Below, piece by piece: positions 1 through 6,219 of a stretch of 10,156 nucleotides of DNA. Each line of letters begins with the position of its first letter. Within the stretch, counting starts at the first letter, position 1. The stretch lies in contig JBCCLD010000164.1 in NCBI GenBank assembly GCA_039027055.1, positions 1 through 10,156 on the forward strand. Reading direction: 5' to 3'. The stretch is from JBCBEX01 sp039027055. Lineage in GTDB: Bacteria; Bacteroidota; Rhodothermia; Rhodothermales; Rubricoccaceae. A program made the position numbers and the translations under genes. A model generated the notes under the pieces. That model did not search any database, was not told the DNA's origin, and worked only from the letters and a program-made list of their open reading frames with translations.

Positions 1-165
1 GCAAGGGCTGCGCCGCCACGAGGCTGACGCAAAACAACCCGCTGGGTGCAGGGGCGAGCGTGACGCCGGGTTAAAGTACATACGCCGTAGCCGTTCCCGA
101 TTCGAAAGGACCTTCGAGGGTTCGGTTAACAATTCGCAGAGGCAGCAGCCCTCATCATGCTGCAC
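1..165. other. Left-edge region with no supported gene
   Basis: This stretch lies downstream of the polyprenyl synthetase stop codon. All three plus-strand frames lack a recognisable product: one closes at 25-27, another at 72-74 (TAA), and the third runs open to 168 but translates to low-complexity, non-family-like sequence. The 23 codons ending at 72-74 could be the tail of a plus-strand gene entering from the left, but nothing identifies it. On the minus strand an ATG near position 83 opens a frame running off the edge, also without recognisable sequence. A short imperfect dyad (102-109 and 111-117, around A110) is too tight to form a hairpin. I see no tRNA. Confidence 0.5.
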
Positions 166-1284
166 CTAGACGCCGCGCCGACCCATGCGCTCGACCAGCC
201 CGAGCAAGGTCACGGCGGCCTCCGATGGAGGAAGTGCCGAGGCCAACGCCTCGCGTCCTGCATCGGTATGCCTCGCTACCTCAGTGCGGGTGTGAGCCAA
301 GACGCCGAGATGGTCCATACGCGCCCGCGCCTCGTCGACGCGATCGGGGGCCAATCCCCCGTGCGCTAGGATACCCCGGAAGAAGGCGGCATCTTCCATG
401 GTTGCGTTGCCTGCAGCGATATGAGCGTCTGAAGTACGCTCGAGGGCGGTCAGAAGCAAATACGCCTTCTTGCCTTCTAGGAGGTCACCGCCGATGGTCT
501 TGCCCCACCCTGGGGCCTGCGCGGTCAAATCAAGTAGGTCGTCCTGGATCTGAAACGCGCGGCCCAGCTCACGCCCAGCACGCAGGACATGCGCGCGCGC
601 TGACGTGTCCGCCTCCGCGACCAGCGCGCCTAGTTCAAAGCAGCATTCGAGGAGTGCGGCGGTCTTGCCTTCAATCATGCACAGGTAGTCCTCTACCGTG
701 ACTGCGTCCGTCTGCTCGAAGGCCATATCGAGGGTTTGCCCTTCGCAGAGCCTAGCGACCATGCGGTTGTAGACCTGCAGCATGGTTCGCAAGTCACCAG
801 AGGGGGTCTGAGCAAGGAGGTCGTAGCTCAAACCCATCATCGAGTCCCCTACGAGAATGGCCGTGCTCTCGTCCCAGACGCGGTGAACGGTGGCCCGACC
901 CCGTCGCTGGGCCGCCCGGTCCATGATGTCGTCGTGGACGAGGGTGAAGTTGTGAAACACTTCGACGGCCAATGCTGCAGGCATGGCGGCCCGTAGATCT
1001 GCCCCTAAGGCCTCGGCGGTCAGCAGGAGCAGAACGGGTCGTAGCCGCTTCCCCCCGCCCGACAGCACATAGCGGACGGGCTCGTATAAGGCCGGCGGGG
1101 CTTCGGGCAAGTCGAGGCGGGTCAGCTGCTCGTTGATGTCGGCGACGAGTGTGGCGACACGGTCGGTAGGCACGGTGGCAGAAGTAGACAGCAGCTGTAC
1201 GGTATCGGAGCGGGTAGACGACACGAGAGGGCCTGGGCAGGCAACTGAGGGGCGCGCAATGACAGGCGCGTGGTTGAGAGCCAC
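166..1284 (-). CDS. Polyprenyl diphosphate synthase (GGPP/FPP synthase type)
   Basis: This is a trans-isoprenyl diphosphate synthase, a soluble all-alpha enzyme that condenses isopentenyl diphosphate onto allylic diphosphates using Mg2+. Numbering from the GTG at 1284, residues 76-82 carry the GGGKRLR substrate-binding motif. The first aspartate-rich motif is D118-D119-x-x-D122, followed by an arginine-rich stretch (RAAQRRGR). The second is DDLLD at 248-252, followed by a Lys/GGD/EGKK block (262-273). F113 sits five residues before the first motif. Product length (C15, C20 or longer) cannot be fixed from this. The 372 residues exceed the usual 320-340, and the first ~37 look unlike the family. 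In-frame GTG codons at 1224 and 1173 would give 352 or 335 residues, so the start is uncertain. The gene is divergent from a photolyase, which fits a role in carotenoid or quinone precursor supply. That pathway role is inference, since no phytoene synthase is visible. Confidence 0.93.
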   Translation of the reverse strand: MALNHAPVIARPSVACPGPLVSSTRSDTVQLLSTSATVPTDRVATLVADINEQLTRLDLPEAPPALYEPVRYVLSGGGKRLRPVLLLLTAEALGADLRAAMPAALAVEVFHNFTLVHDDIMDRAAQRRGRATVHRVWDESTAILVGDSMMGLSYDLLAQTPSGDLRTMLQVYNRMVARLCEGQTLDMAFEQTDAVTVEDYLCMIEGKTAALLECCFELGALVAEADTSARAHVLRAGRELGRAFQIQDDLLDLTAQAPGWGKTIGGDLLEGKKAYLLLTALERTSDAHIAAGNATMEDAAFFRGILAHGGLAPDRVDEARARMDHLGVLAHTRTEVARHTDAGREALASALPPSEAAVTLLGLVERMGRRGV

Positions 1285-1479
1285 AGAAAGATACAGCGCA
1301 CGTCTTTTCCCACGACAGCCGAATCGACGAGCGGCAGGGACTCTGAGCTAGACTGCGGTCGAGGTGGACGGTCTGAACCTGGAATCCCCAAGGCTGCTGC
1401 ACTCCACTGGGGAGCTTTGCGCGGCTCTGCCCGTTGACCGCGTGCACTTCTCCCTTTGCCCCTCTTCTGCGGTTGGCTC
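1285..1479. promoter_or_regulatory. Divergent intergenic region, polyprenyl synthase / photolyase
   Basis: These 195 bp separate two divergent genes and should hold both promoters. For the photolyase, TCCCTTTG at 1451-1458 differs from the Bacteroidota -7 consensus TAnnTTTG at one defined position, about 20 bp before the ATG. No well-spaced -33 TTTG box goes with it; a TTG at 1434 is only 14 bp upstream. On the minus strand TATCTTTC (1286-1293) also has one mismatch but abuts the furthest upstream GTG of the synthase. If functional, it would favour one of the internal starts. Six-base arms TCCCCA/TGGGGA (around 1385-1412) form a weak inverted repeat. No Shine-Dalgarno sequence precedes either start. 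These are pattern matches in short motifs, so confidence in individual sites is low. Confidence 0.35.
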
Positions 1480-2937
1480 ATGACCACCCTTGTATGGTTC
1501 CGTTCGGACCTGCGGCTCGCTGACAACCCCGCGCTTTCCTACGCGGTTAAGTCCAGCGAGACGGTGATCCCCGTGTTTATCTGGGACACCAACGCTGAAC
1601 GGGACGCGTCGCAGCGGGACGCGGTGGGCAGAGCGCACCTGGTCTGGCTCAACCGCGCCCTCCCCGAGCTTGACGCCTCGCTCCGTGAGCAGAGCAGCCG
1701 CCTCATTCTTCGACGGGGAGATACGCTCGACATGCTCAATCATCTCGTTGAGGAGTTGGGCGCCGAGGCCGTCGTGTGGAACCAGCGATACGTCCCCGCG
1801 CTGCGCGAGCGTGACCGACAGATGGCCCAGGCTCTCCGGGGCGATGGCCTCACCGTCACGACCTTCGCCAACCGTCTACTACACGAACCGGACGCGATCA
1901 AGACTGGCAGCGGAGGTCCGTATCGCGTATTCACTCCCTTCTGGAGGAAGTTCCAGAGAGAGGTTCCTATCGCCCCGCCTCGCCCCTCCCCCCACCTAGG
2001 CCCTTCGAAGGCACCCGACACCTGGCCCGATTCGGACATCGTGGCAGCGTGGGGCTTCACAGCCCGGGCGCAAGACGGTGTGGACTGGGCCACCCACGTC
2101 CGCGAGCACTGGACTCCAGCGGAGCACGCAGCACACCAGCGACTCGACGCTTTTCTGGCTGGTCCTGCATCAGGCTACGATGTAGAGCGCAACCGCCCCG
2201 ACCGAGACGGCTCGTCCATGCTGTCGCCGTTCCTTCACTTCGGACATATCACGCCCCGGCAGGTGTGGCACCGCGTCACCTCGTGGAGAGACGCGGACCC
2301 ATCGCGAGACAACGCAGCCCAAGTGTTTCTGAGCGAGATCGCCTGGCGGGAATTCTCGTACCACGTCCTCCACCACTACCCAGACACTCCGTCGGAGCCA
2401 CTGAAGGAAAAGTACGCCGCCTTCCCTTGGCTCGAAGACGCGGACGCCCTCACACGCTGGCAACACGGCGAGACGGGGTACCCAATCGTTGACGCTGGCA
2501 TGCGACAGCTGTGGGCCACAGGTTGGATGCACAACCGCGTGCGCATGATCGTCGCCTCGTTCCTCACCAAGGACCTCCTCATACCGTGGCAGGATGGCGC
2601 ATCCTGGTTCTGGGATACCCTCGTTGATGCGGACCTCGCCAACAACACAATGGGCTGGCAGTGGGCGGCAGGCTGCGGAGCCGACGCCCAGCCCTTTTTC
2701 CGCATCTTCAATCCGGTCAGCCAGGGAACCAGGTATGACCCCCACGGCACCTACGTGAAGCACTGGATTCCAGCATTGGCCGAAGTCCCAAAGAAGTACA
2801 TCCACGCGCCGTGGGCAGCACCCCACGCCGTGCTTCGTCAAGCGAACGTCGAGCTGGGGACTACATACCCGCGCCCCATGGTCGATCACAGCAAGGCTCG
2901 ACTCCGTGCGCTCGAAGCGCTGGAGACTATCAAATAG
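1480..2937 (+). CDS. phr: Deoxyribodipyrimidine photolyase (FAD-dependent, class I/III type)
   Basis: This enzyme repairs UV-induced pyrimidine dimers with blue light, using FADH- as catalytic cofactor. I chose the ATG at 1480 because the family N-terminus (VWFRSDLRLADNPAL) begins a few residues in; a TTG eight codons upstream adds only non-family residues. It encodes 485 residues, normal for the family. The N-terminal Rossmann-like antenna domain spans about 1-135. The FAD domain follows, with the SxLSPxLHFGHITPRQ block (245-260), EIAWREF (286-292), the GYPIVDAGMRQL and WMHNRVRM block (333-356), and NNTMGWQWAAG (388-398). N389 aligns with the Asn that contacts flavin N5 in photolyases (Asp in plant cryptochromes), favouring a repair enzyme. 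W317, W370 and W393 fit the electron-transfer tryptophan triad. The antenna chromophore cannot be told. It leads a three-gene run; the next gene starts 33 bp downstream. A cryptochrome-like photoreceptor role is possible but less likely. Confidence 0.96.
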   Translation: MTTLVWFRSDLRLADNPALSYAVKSSETVIPVFIWDTNAERDASQRDAVGRAHLVWLNRALPELDASLREQSSRLILRRGDTLDMLNHLVEELGAEAVVWNQRYVPALRERDRQMAQALRGDGLTVTTFANRLLHEPDAIKTGSGGPYRVFTPFWRKFQREVPIAPPRPSPHLGPSKAPDTWPDSDIVAAWGFTARAQDGVDWATHVREHWTPAEHAAHQRLDAFLAGPASGYDVERNRPDRDGSSMLSPFLHFGHITPRQVWHRVTSWRDADPSRDNAAQVFLSEIAWREFSYHVLHHYPDTPSEPLKEKYAAFPWLEDADALTRWQHGETGYPIVDAGMRQLWATGWMHNRVRMIVASFLTKDLLIPWQDGASWFWDTLVDADLANNTMGWQWAAGCGADAQPFFRIFNPVSQGTRYDPHGTYVKHWIPALAEVPKKYIHAPWAAPHAVLRQANVELGTTYPRPMVDHSKARLRALEALETIK

Positions 2938-2970
2938 CGCACGCGACTGCCCACTCAGCCCATCCCCGTT

Positions 2971-4407
2971 GTGCCCACGTTTGTCCGCTCGACGCCTGTT
3001 GCGCAGCCTGTCTCGTCGCTCTTCGGTTGGCATGAGCGCCCTGGGGCTTTTGATCGCCTCTCTCCCCCTTGGCAACCTGTTCGCTTGGTGTCGTACGAGG
3101 GCATTCGCGACGGGGAGCGCGCTGAGATCGCCATGCCGGTCGGGCCGCTGACGGTCACCTGGATTGCGGAGCACCGCGACTACCTCCCCCCGGCCTCGCC
3201 AGGGGAGGCATGCGCATTTACCGACATACAGGTACAGGGACCATTTGCTTCGTGGCGCCATACCCACCGGATGCAACCCGAGGGACCCTCGTGCAGCACA
3301 TTGCGTGACGAGATCGTCTACGCGTTGCCCGCTTCGCGCCTTGCACAGCCCCTTGGCGGGTGGCTCGCGGAAGGCGAACTCGACCGGGTGTTTAGCTACC
3401 GGCACCGTGTGACAAGGAACGATCTGGCCGCTCATGCACGCGCTGGCCTCGACCCACTCACCATCGCGGTGACTGGGGGCACCGGCCTCATCGGACGCCA
3501 GCTGATCGCCTTTCTAATCGGAGGCGGCCACCGCGTCGTCCAGCTTGTTCGCGACCGCACGACCGCTCCGCCACCTTGGTATGCCTCGCACCTCCGCTTC
3601 GCCTTCTGGGACATTGAACGCGGCCACGTTGACACCGCCGCTCTTGAGGGCCTAGATGCCGTCATCCATCTGGCTGGCGAAAGTGTCTTCGCTCCGCGCT
3701 GGACCCCCATGAAGAAACGAGCGATCCTGGAGAGCCGCGCCAAGGGTACGCGACTGCTCGCTCAGGCGCTGGCCAACCTCGATCAGCCTCCATCCGTACT
3801 CTTGTCCAGTTCAGCGACTGGCATCTACGGGCACCGCGCCGATCGGGTGATGACCGAGAGTGACGAAGCCGGTGCTGGCTTCCTCGCGGACGTATGCAAG
3901 GTGTGGGAGGCTGCCACCGACCCTGCCTCTGAGGCAGGCATCCGCACCGTTCACCTACGCACAGGCGTCGTCTTAGACCCACGCGGGGGCGCCCTTGGAC
4001 TCATGAAGCGACCGTTTGCAGCGGGGCTTGGGGGCTGGTTGGGACGGGGCAACACCTACACCCCGTGGATTGCGTTGGACGATGTGCTCTACGCGATGCT
4101 CTTTCTGCTCGCTAGCGACGAGCTCGCGGGTCCTATCAACCTTACGGCCCCGCAGCCGCTGCCATTTAAGGATCTCGCGAAACGCCTAGGGCGCGTTCTG
4201 GGGAGGCCGGTCCTCCTTCGGATCCCTCGCCTCGCTGCGACACGGCTTGGCGGCGAGGCCATCGAGAACATCGCACTCACAAGCCAGCGGGCAGTACCCC
4301 GGCGTTTGCTGGACCATGGCTACTCGTTTGCCTACCCCGCGCTGGATGCGGCGCTGTGTCACACGCTGGGCAAGACGCTCGACGTAAAAGCGCTCATGCA
4401 GGCATGA
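2971..4407 (+). CDS. TIGR01777/YfcH-type SDR epimerase fused to N-terminal SRPBCC domain
   Basis: This is a two-domain, cytosolic protein of 478 residues from a GTG start. No ATG precedes the conserved region, which begins near residue 17 (SLFGWHERPGAFDRL). Residues ~15-150 resemble the SRPBCC (START-like) ligand-binding domain often paired with this family. Residues ~164-390 form the extended-SDR NAD(P)-binding domain, with TGGTGLIG at 168-175, HLAGESV (233-239), SSSATGIYG (279-287), LRTGVVLDPRGG (329-340) and PWIALDDV (365-372). The C-terminal DUF1731 block follows (about 395-465). Y286 lacks the Lys four residues on that classical SDRs use, which I recall is also the case in YfcH, so ordinary epimerase chemistry is doubtful. 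The older name 'cell-division inhibitor SulA-like' has no support here. The substrate is unknown. It sits 33 bp after the photolyase and overlaps the lipase by ATGA, so co-transcription is likely. In other bacteria this family often sits near phr in light-inducible loci. Confidence 0.92.
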   Translation: MPTFVRSTPVAQPVSSLFGWHERPGAFDRLSPPWQPVRLVSYEGIRDGERAEIAMPVGPLTVTWIAEHRDYLPPASPGEACAFTDIQVQGPFASWRHTHRMQPEGPSCSTLRDEIVYALPASRLAQPLGGWLAEGELDRVFSYRHRVTRNDLAAHARAGLDPLTIAVTGGTGLIGRQLIAFLIGGGHRVVQLVRDRTTAPPPWYASHLRFAFWDIERGHVDTAALEGLDAVIHLAGESVFAPRWTPMKKRAILESRAKGTRLLAQALANLDQPPSVLLSSSATGIYGHRADRVMTESDEAGAGFLADVCKVWEAATDPASEAGIRTVHLRTGVVLDPRGGALGLMKRPFAAGLGGWLGRGNTYTPWIALDDVLYAMLFLLASDELAGPINLTAPQPLPFKDLAKRLGRVLGRPVLLRIPRLAATRLGGEAIENIALTSQRAVPRRLLDHGYSFAYPALDAALCHTLGKTLDVKALMQA

Positions 4408-5255
4408 AGGCCCCCCTTCTCATGCGGCGACTCCTTGAGTTGGCCCCTTCGCCTCAGCCGCCGCTTATCAAGCTTCGTCACCCACTGATGCTGATGCACG
4501 GCTTTGGGGCGATGGCCAATCTTGTCCAGTGCGGCGTCTTGCACGAGGAAGCGATGTACCTCCGTGCTCGCGGGGTCCTCGCCTATGCCCCGCACGTGAA
4601 TCCGTACGACACGGTGCAGAGCCGCGCTGAAGCCTGGGCGGACCGCCTTGAAGGCATTCTCGTGGAGACGAATGCCCCGAAGGTCAACCTCATCGGGTTC
4701 TCCTCGGCGGGCCTGGACGCGCGGTACCTTGCAGAGTCGCTTGGGTATGCGTCTCGAATTACTTCGCTCATCACGGTCGCCTGTCCCCATCGGGGTTCGC
4801 CGCTGGCCGCATGGGTACTGGCGCAGCCAGGCTGGCTACGGCGCCCTGCCCTCGGTGTGATGAACGGCATGGGTGCATCAGCCTACGAAGTAGTCCCGCC
4901 GCACGCAGAAGCTGGCCTGCGCGATTTGACGCCCCAGGTAGTAGCACGCCGCTTCGACCCCAGCCGGCATCTCTCCGATTCGATCTATTGCGCCTCGGTG
5001 TCGAGCCGAGCCGGGAAAGGCGCGCCCGCGGCGATCCAGTACGTTCCGCTCATAGTCACAAACCAGTTGCTCTATCGGCTCGCCGGGGTCAACGACGGCA
5101 TTGTGCCAACAACCAGTATGCAGTGGGGCGAGCACCTCGGCACCGTCGATGCGGACCATGCTGCGCTTGTTGGGATGAAGCTAGTGCCGGGTGGTCACGA
5201 CTCGAAACGGTTCTACGCGAGCCTAGCGTCGCACTTGGCTGCTCGGGGCTTGTAG
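4404..5255 (+). CDS. Alpha/beta-hydrolase lipase/esterase
   Basis: This is a predicted lipase or carboxylesterase, 283 residues from the ATG at 4404. That start overlaps the previous gene's TGA as ATGA, typical of translational coupling; a frame-extending start at 4356 adds unrelated sequence. Features recall bacterial family I lipases: oxyanion-hole LMHGFG (30-35), nucleophile-elbow strand VNLIGFSSAGLDARY (94-108) with S100, VACPHRGSPLA (125-135), VNDGIVPTTS (229-238) with putative catalytic D231, and DADHAALVG (249-257) with putative H252. The elbow reads G-F-S-S-A rather than the canonical G-x-S-x-G. No clear signal peptide is visible; residues 1-30 contain a short basic stretch but no long hydrophobic core, so a cytoplasmic location is the simpler reading. 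The substrate (membrane lipid, storage lipid or polyester) cannot be told. It is the third gene of the photolyase run and ends in the inverted repeat at 5250-5285. Confidence 0.85.
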   Translation: MKAPLLMRRLLELAPSPQPPLIKLRHPLMLMHGFGAMANLVQCGVLHEEAMYLRARGVLAYAPHVNPYDTVQSRAEAWADRLEGILVETNAPKVNLIGFSSAGLDARYLAESLGYASRITSLITVACPHRGSPLAAWVLAQPGWLRRPALGVMNGMGASAYEVVPPHAEAGLRDLTPQVVARRFDPSRHLSDSIYCASVSSRAGKGAPAAIQYVPLIVTNQLLYRLAGVNDGIVPTTSMQWGEHLGTVDADHAALVGMKLVPGGHDSKRFYASLASHLAARGL

Positions 5256-5285
5256 CCCAAGTGACGGACGTCTCACTGGCTACAA
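5250..5285. terminator. Bidirectional hairpin between convergent lipase and PPTase genes
   Basis: Arms TTGTAGCC (5250-5257) and GGCTACAA (5278-5285) are perfect complements. After a 2-nt bulge (CA, 5258-5259), AGTGA (5260-5264) pairs with TCACT (5273-5277), leaving an 8-nt loop. This makes a 13-bp stem with one bulge. There is no T-tract on either side, so it is not a canonical intrinsic terminator. Its position spanning the stops of two convergent genes suggests a terminator or mRNA 3'-end stabiliser for both strands. Each gene ends Leu(TTG)-TAG inside its own arm. Confidence 0.6.
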
Positions 5286-5957
5286 TGGCAAGGCGACCGC
5301 AAGCGCACACCCGTGAACCTCTGTGGTATGCAACCGCCAGTTTGAACCTGTTACCTGGGCCGTTGACACGTAGGGTGTGGTCGAGTCCGGCATGAGGGTC
5401 AGGCGGAGTTTCTTCGGAGACAGGCGAAATCCCGTGCGAAGGCCTTTGAGCACCGCCTCCTTCATTGCCCAGCATCGCACGATAGCGACGCTGGGAGGCT
5501 CGGCGTGATGTTCCGCCAGGTCATGCAATAGCGGGTATTCTGCTTCGTGAAGAAGAAACCGGTACAGGTCATTCCTGCGTGGCTTCAGCGCCTCGATGTC
5601 CACTCCGAGCTGCTGCGAGGCGATCGCGGCCACCGCCAGCGGCGTGCCAGCGGGGCTCAGCGTGTGCGACAGGGAGACTTCGATTGGGTGAGCTTCCACC
5701 TCCGGTGCACCGTCGTCAGCCACGACGAGGGGCACGTCAAGAGGATCGCAATGGAGGTAGGCTCCGAGCAGCGTTCGCGCCGCCGTGCGCCCCAGCGCAA
5801 ACAACTCTTGCCGGCTCTGATGCCCGAAGGATGCCATGCGCGCGCGCTCTGCTTCGGTGAGTATGGGTAGCTCAACTCCCCCTTGGGCAACGCAAATAAC
5901 GACGTCGTCCGACAGCCCCAAGCGGTCCACGAGGGTAGTATGGTCAATATTTTTCAT
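5280..5957 (-). CDS. 4'-phosphopantetheinyl transferase (Sfp-type)
   Basis: This enzyme transfers 4'-phosphopantetheine from coenzyme A to a conserved serine of carrier proteins (ACP, PKS or NRPS carrier domains), making them active. The 225 residues match the Sfp/AcpT group rather than the ~120-residue AcpS group. Visible motifs are the GRTAARTLL basic stretch (56-64), SLSHT (95-99), the Mg2+-binding GVDIE (118-122; D120, E122) and WAMKEAVLK (163-171; K166, E167). The ATG at 5957 opens the only frame matching the family. No Shine-Dalgarno sequence precedes it, and a TAAATTTG box lies 38 bp upstream. No carrier-protein or synthase gene is in the window, so its partner may be the housekeeping ACP or a distant megasynthase. 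It faces away from the acyl-CoA dehydrogenase across a shared promoter region and converges on the lipase. Confidence 0.93.
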   Translation of the reverse strand: MKNIDHTTLVDRLGLSDDVVICVAQGGVELPILTEAERARMASFGHQSRQELFALGRTAARTLLGAYLHCDPLDVPLVVADDGAPEVEAHPIEVSLSHTLSPAGTPLAVAAIASQQLGVDIEALKPRRNDLYRFLLHEAEYPLLHDLAEHHAEPPSVAIVRCWAMKEAVLKGLRTGFRLSPKKLRLTLMPDSTTPYVSTAQVTGSNWRLHTTEVHGCALAVALPL

Positions 5958-5994
5958 AGGTTATACGCCACTTCTTGCCCCCTACTTATCCCTT

Positions 5995-6002
5995 CAAATT
6001 TA
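5995..6002 (-). promoter_or_regulatory. Putative Bacteroidota-type -7 box for PPTase
   Basis: Read on the minus strand, this is TAAATTTG, a perfect match to the Bacteroidota sigma-ABfr -7 consensus TAnnTTTG, 37 bp upstream of the PPTase ATG. The matching -33 TTTG is not visible at the normal spacing. On the plus strand the adjacent TAGTTTG (6001-6007) is a one-base-short version that could serve the dehydrogenase gene, with TTG at 5975-5977 about 23 bp upstream. This is an 8-bp motif match, strengthened by its AT-rich intergenic location. Confidence 0.4.
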
Positions 6003-6023
6003 GTTTGGACACAACGCTTCAGC

Positions 6024-6033
6024 ACTCCGGAGT
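6024..6033. promoter_or_regulatory. Perfect 10-bp palindrome in divergent promoter
   Basis: ACTCCGGAGT is a perfect palindrome lying 21 bp upstream of the putative PPTase -7 box, where a -33 element or operator would sit, and just downstream of the plus-strand box. Its position would let a dimeric repressor affect both genes. A single short palindrome can occur by chance in GC-rich DNA. Confidence 0.2.
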
Positions 6034-6219
6034 TCGGCCAGCCAAGCACGCCTGTTCTCTGTGGAGAAGGTGCTGCACAGGCCAACTCTCCAAGCATATT
6101 GCCGGGTTCTGTGAAACGTACTCCGCGCTTTCGGCGTGCTTGCGCTGCATCCGCACCTTCCGCCAACTCTTTGCACAGCCGCACAACTGCGCCGCCTCGT
6201 CGGCCCTGTGCAACCGCCC

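Larger units (their letters stand above)
5958..6219. promoter_or_regulatory. Divergent promoter region, PPTase / acyl-CoA dehydrogenase
   Basis: This is the longest non-coding stretch in the window at 262 bp, and its PPTase-proximal part (to about 6010) is clearly more AT-rich than the surroundings. It should contain both promoters. If the plus-strand promoter lies near 6001, the dehydrogenase mRNA would have a leader of about 200 nt. I found no riboswitch-like fold or convincing small gene in it. A minus-strand frame at 5954-6184 overlaps the PPTase start as ATGA but has weak third-position GC bias and contains the promoter-like box, so I treat it as non-coding. Confidence 0.5.

Noticed and set aside
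1..74. Possible C-terminal tail of a plus-strand gene ending at TAA 72-74
   Set aside because: Only 23 codons are visible, with no recognisable motif, and another frame is also open.
102..117. Dyad TCGAAAGG-A-CCTTCGA
   Set aside because: The arms are imperfect (one extra A) and separated by one base, so no hairpin can form. It could be an operator, but there is no supported gene start beside it.
2170..3435. Minus-strand 421-codon open frame
   Set aside because: It runs antisense across the photolyase end and the start of the TIGR01777 gene, both firmly supported, and its translation has no family-like sequence. Long antisense frames are expected in high-GC DNA.
5954..6184. Minus-strand 76-codon frame whose TGA overlaps the PPTase ATG as ATGA
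   Set aside because: The overlap looks operon-like, but third-position GC is only about half, the start would be a GTG, the sequence resembles no family I know, and it contains the TAAATTTG promoter-like box. It is more likely an open frame by chance in the intergenic region.
6136..6219. Upstream extension of the acyl-CoA dehydrogenase to a TTG
   Set aside because: The 28 extra residues are unlike the family and the ATG at 6220 gives a normal N-terminus.
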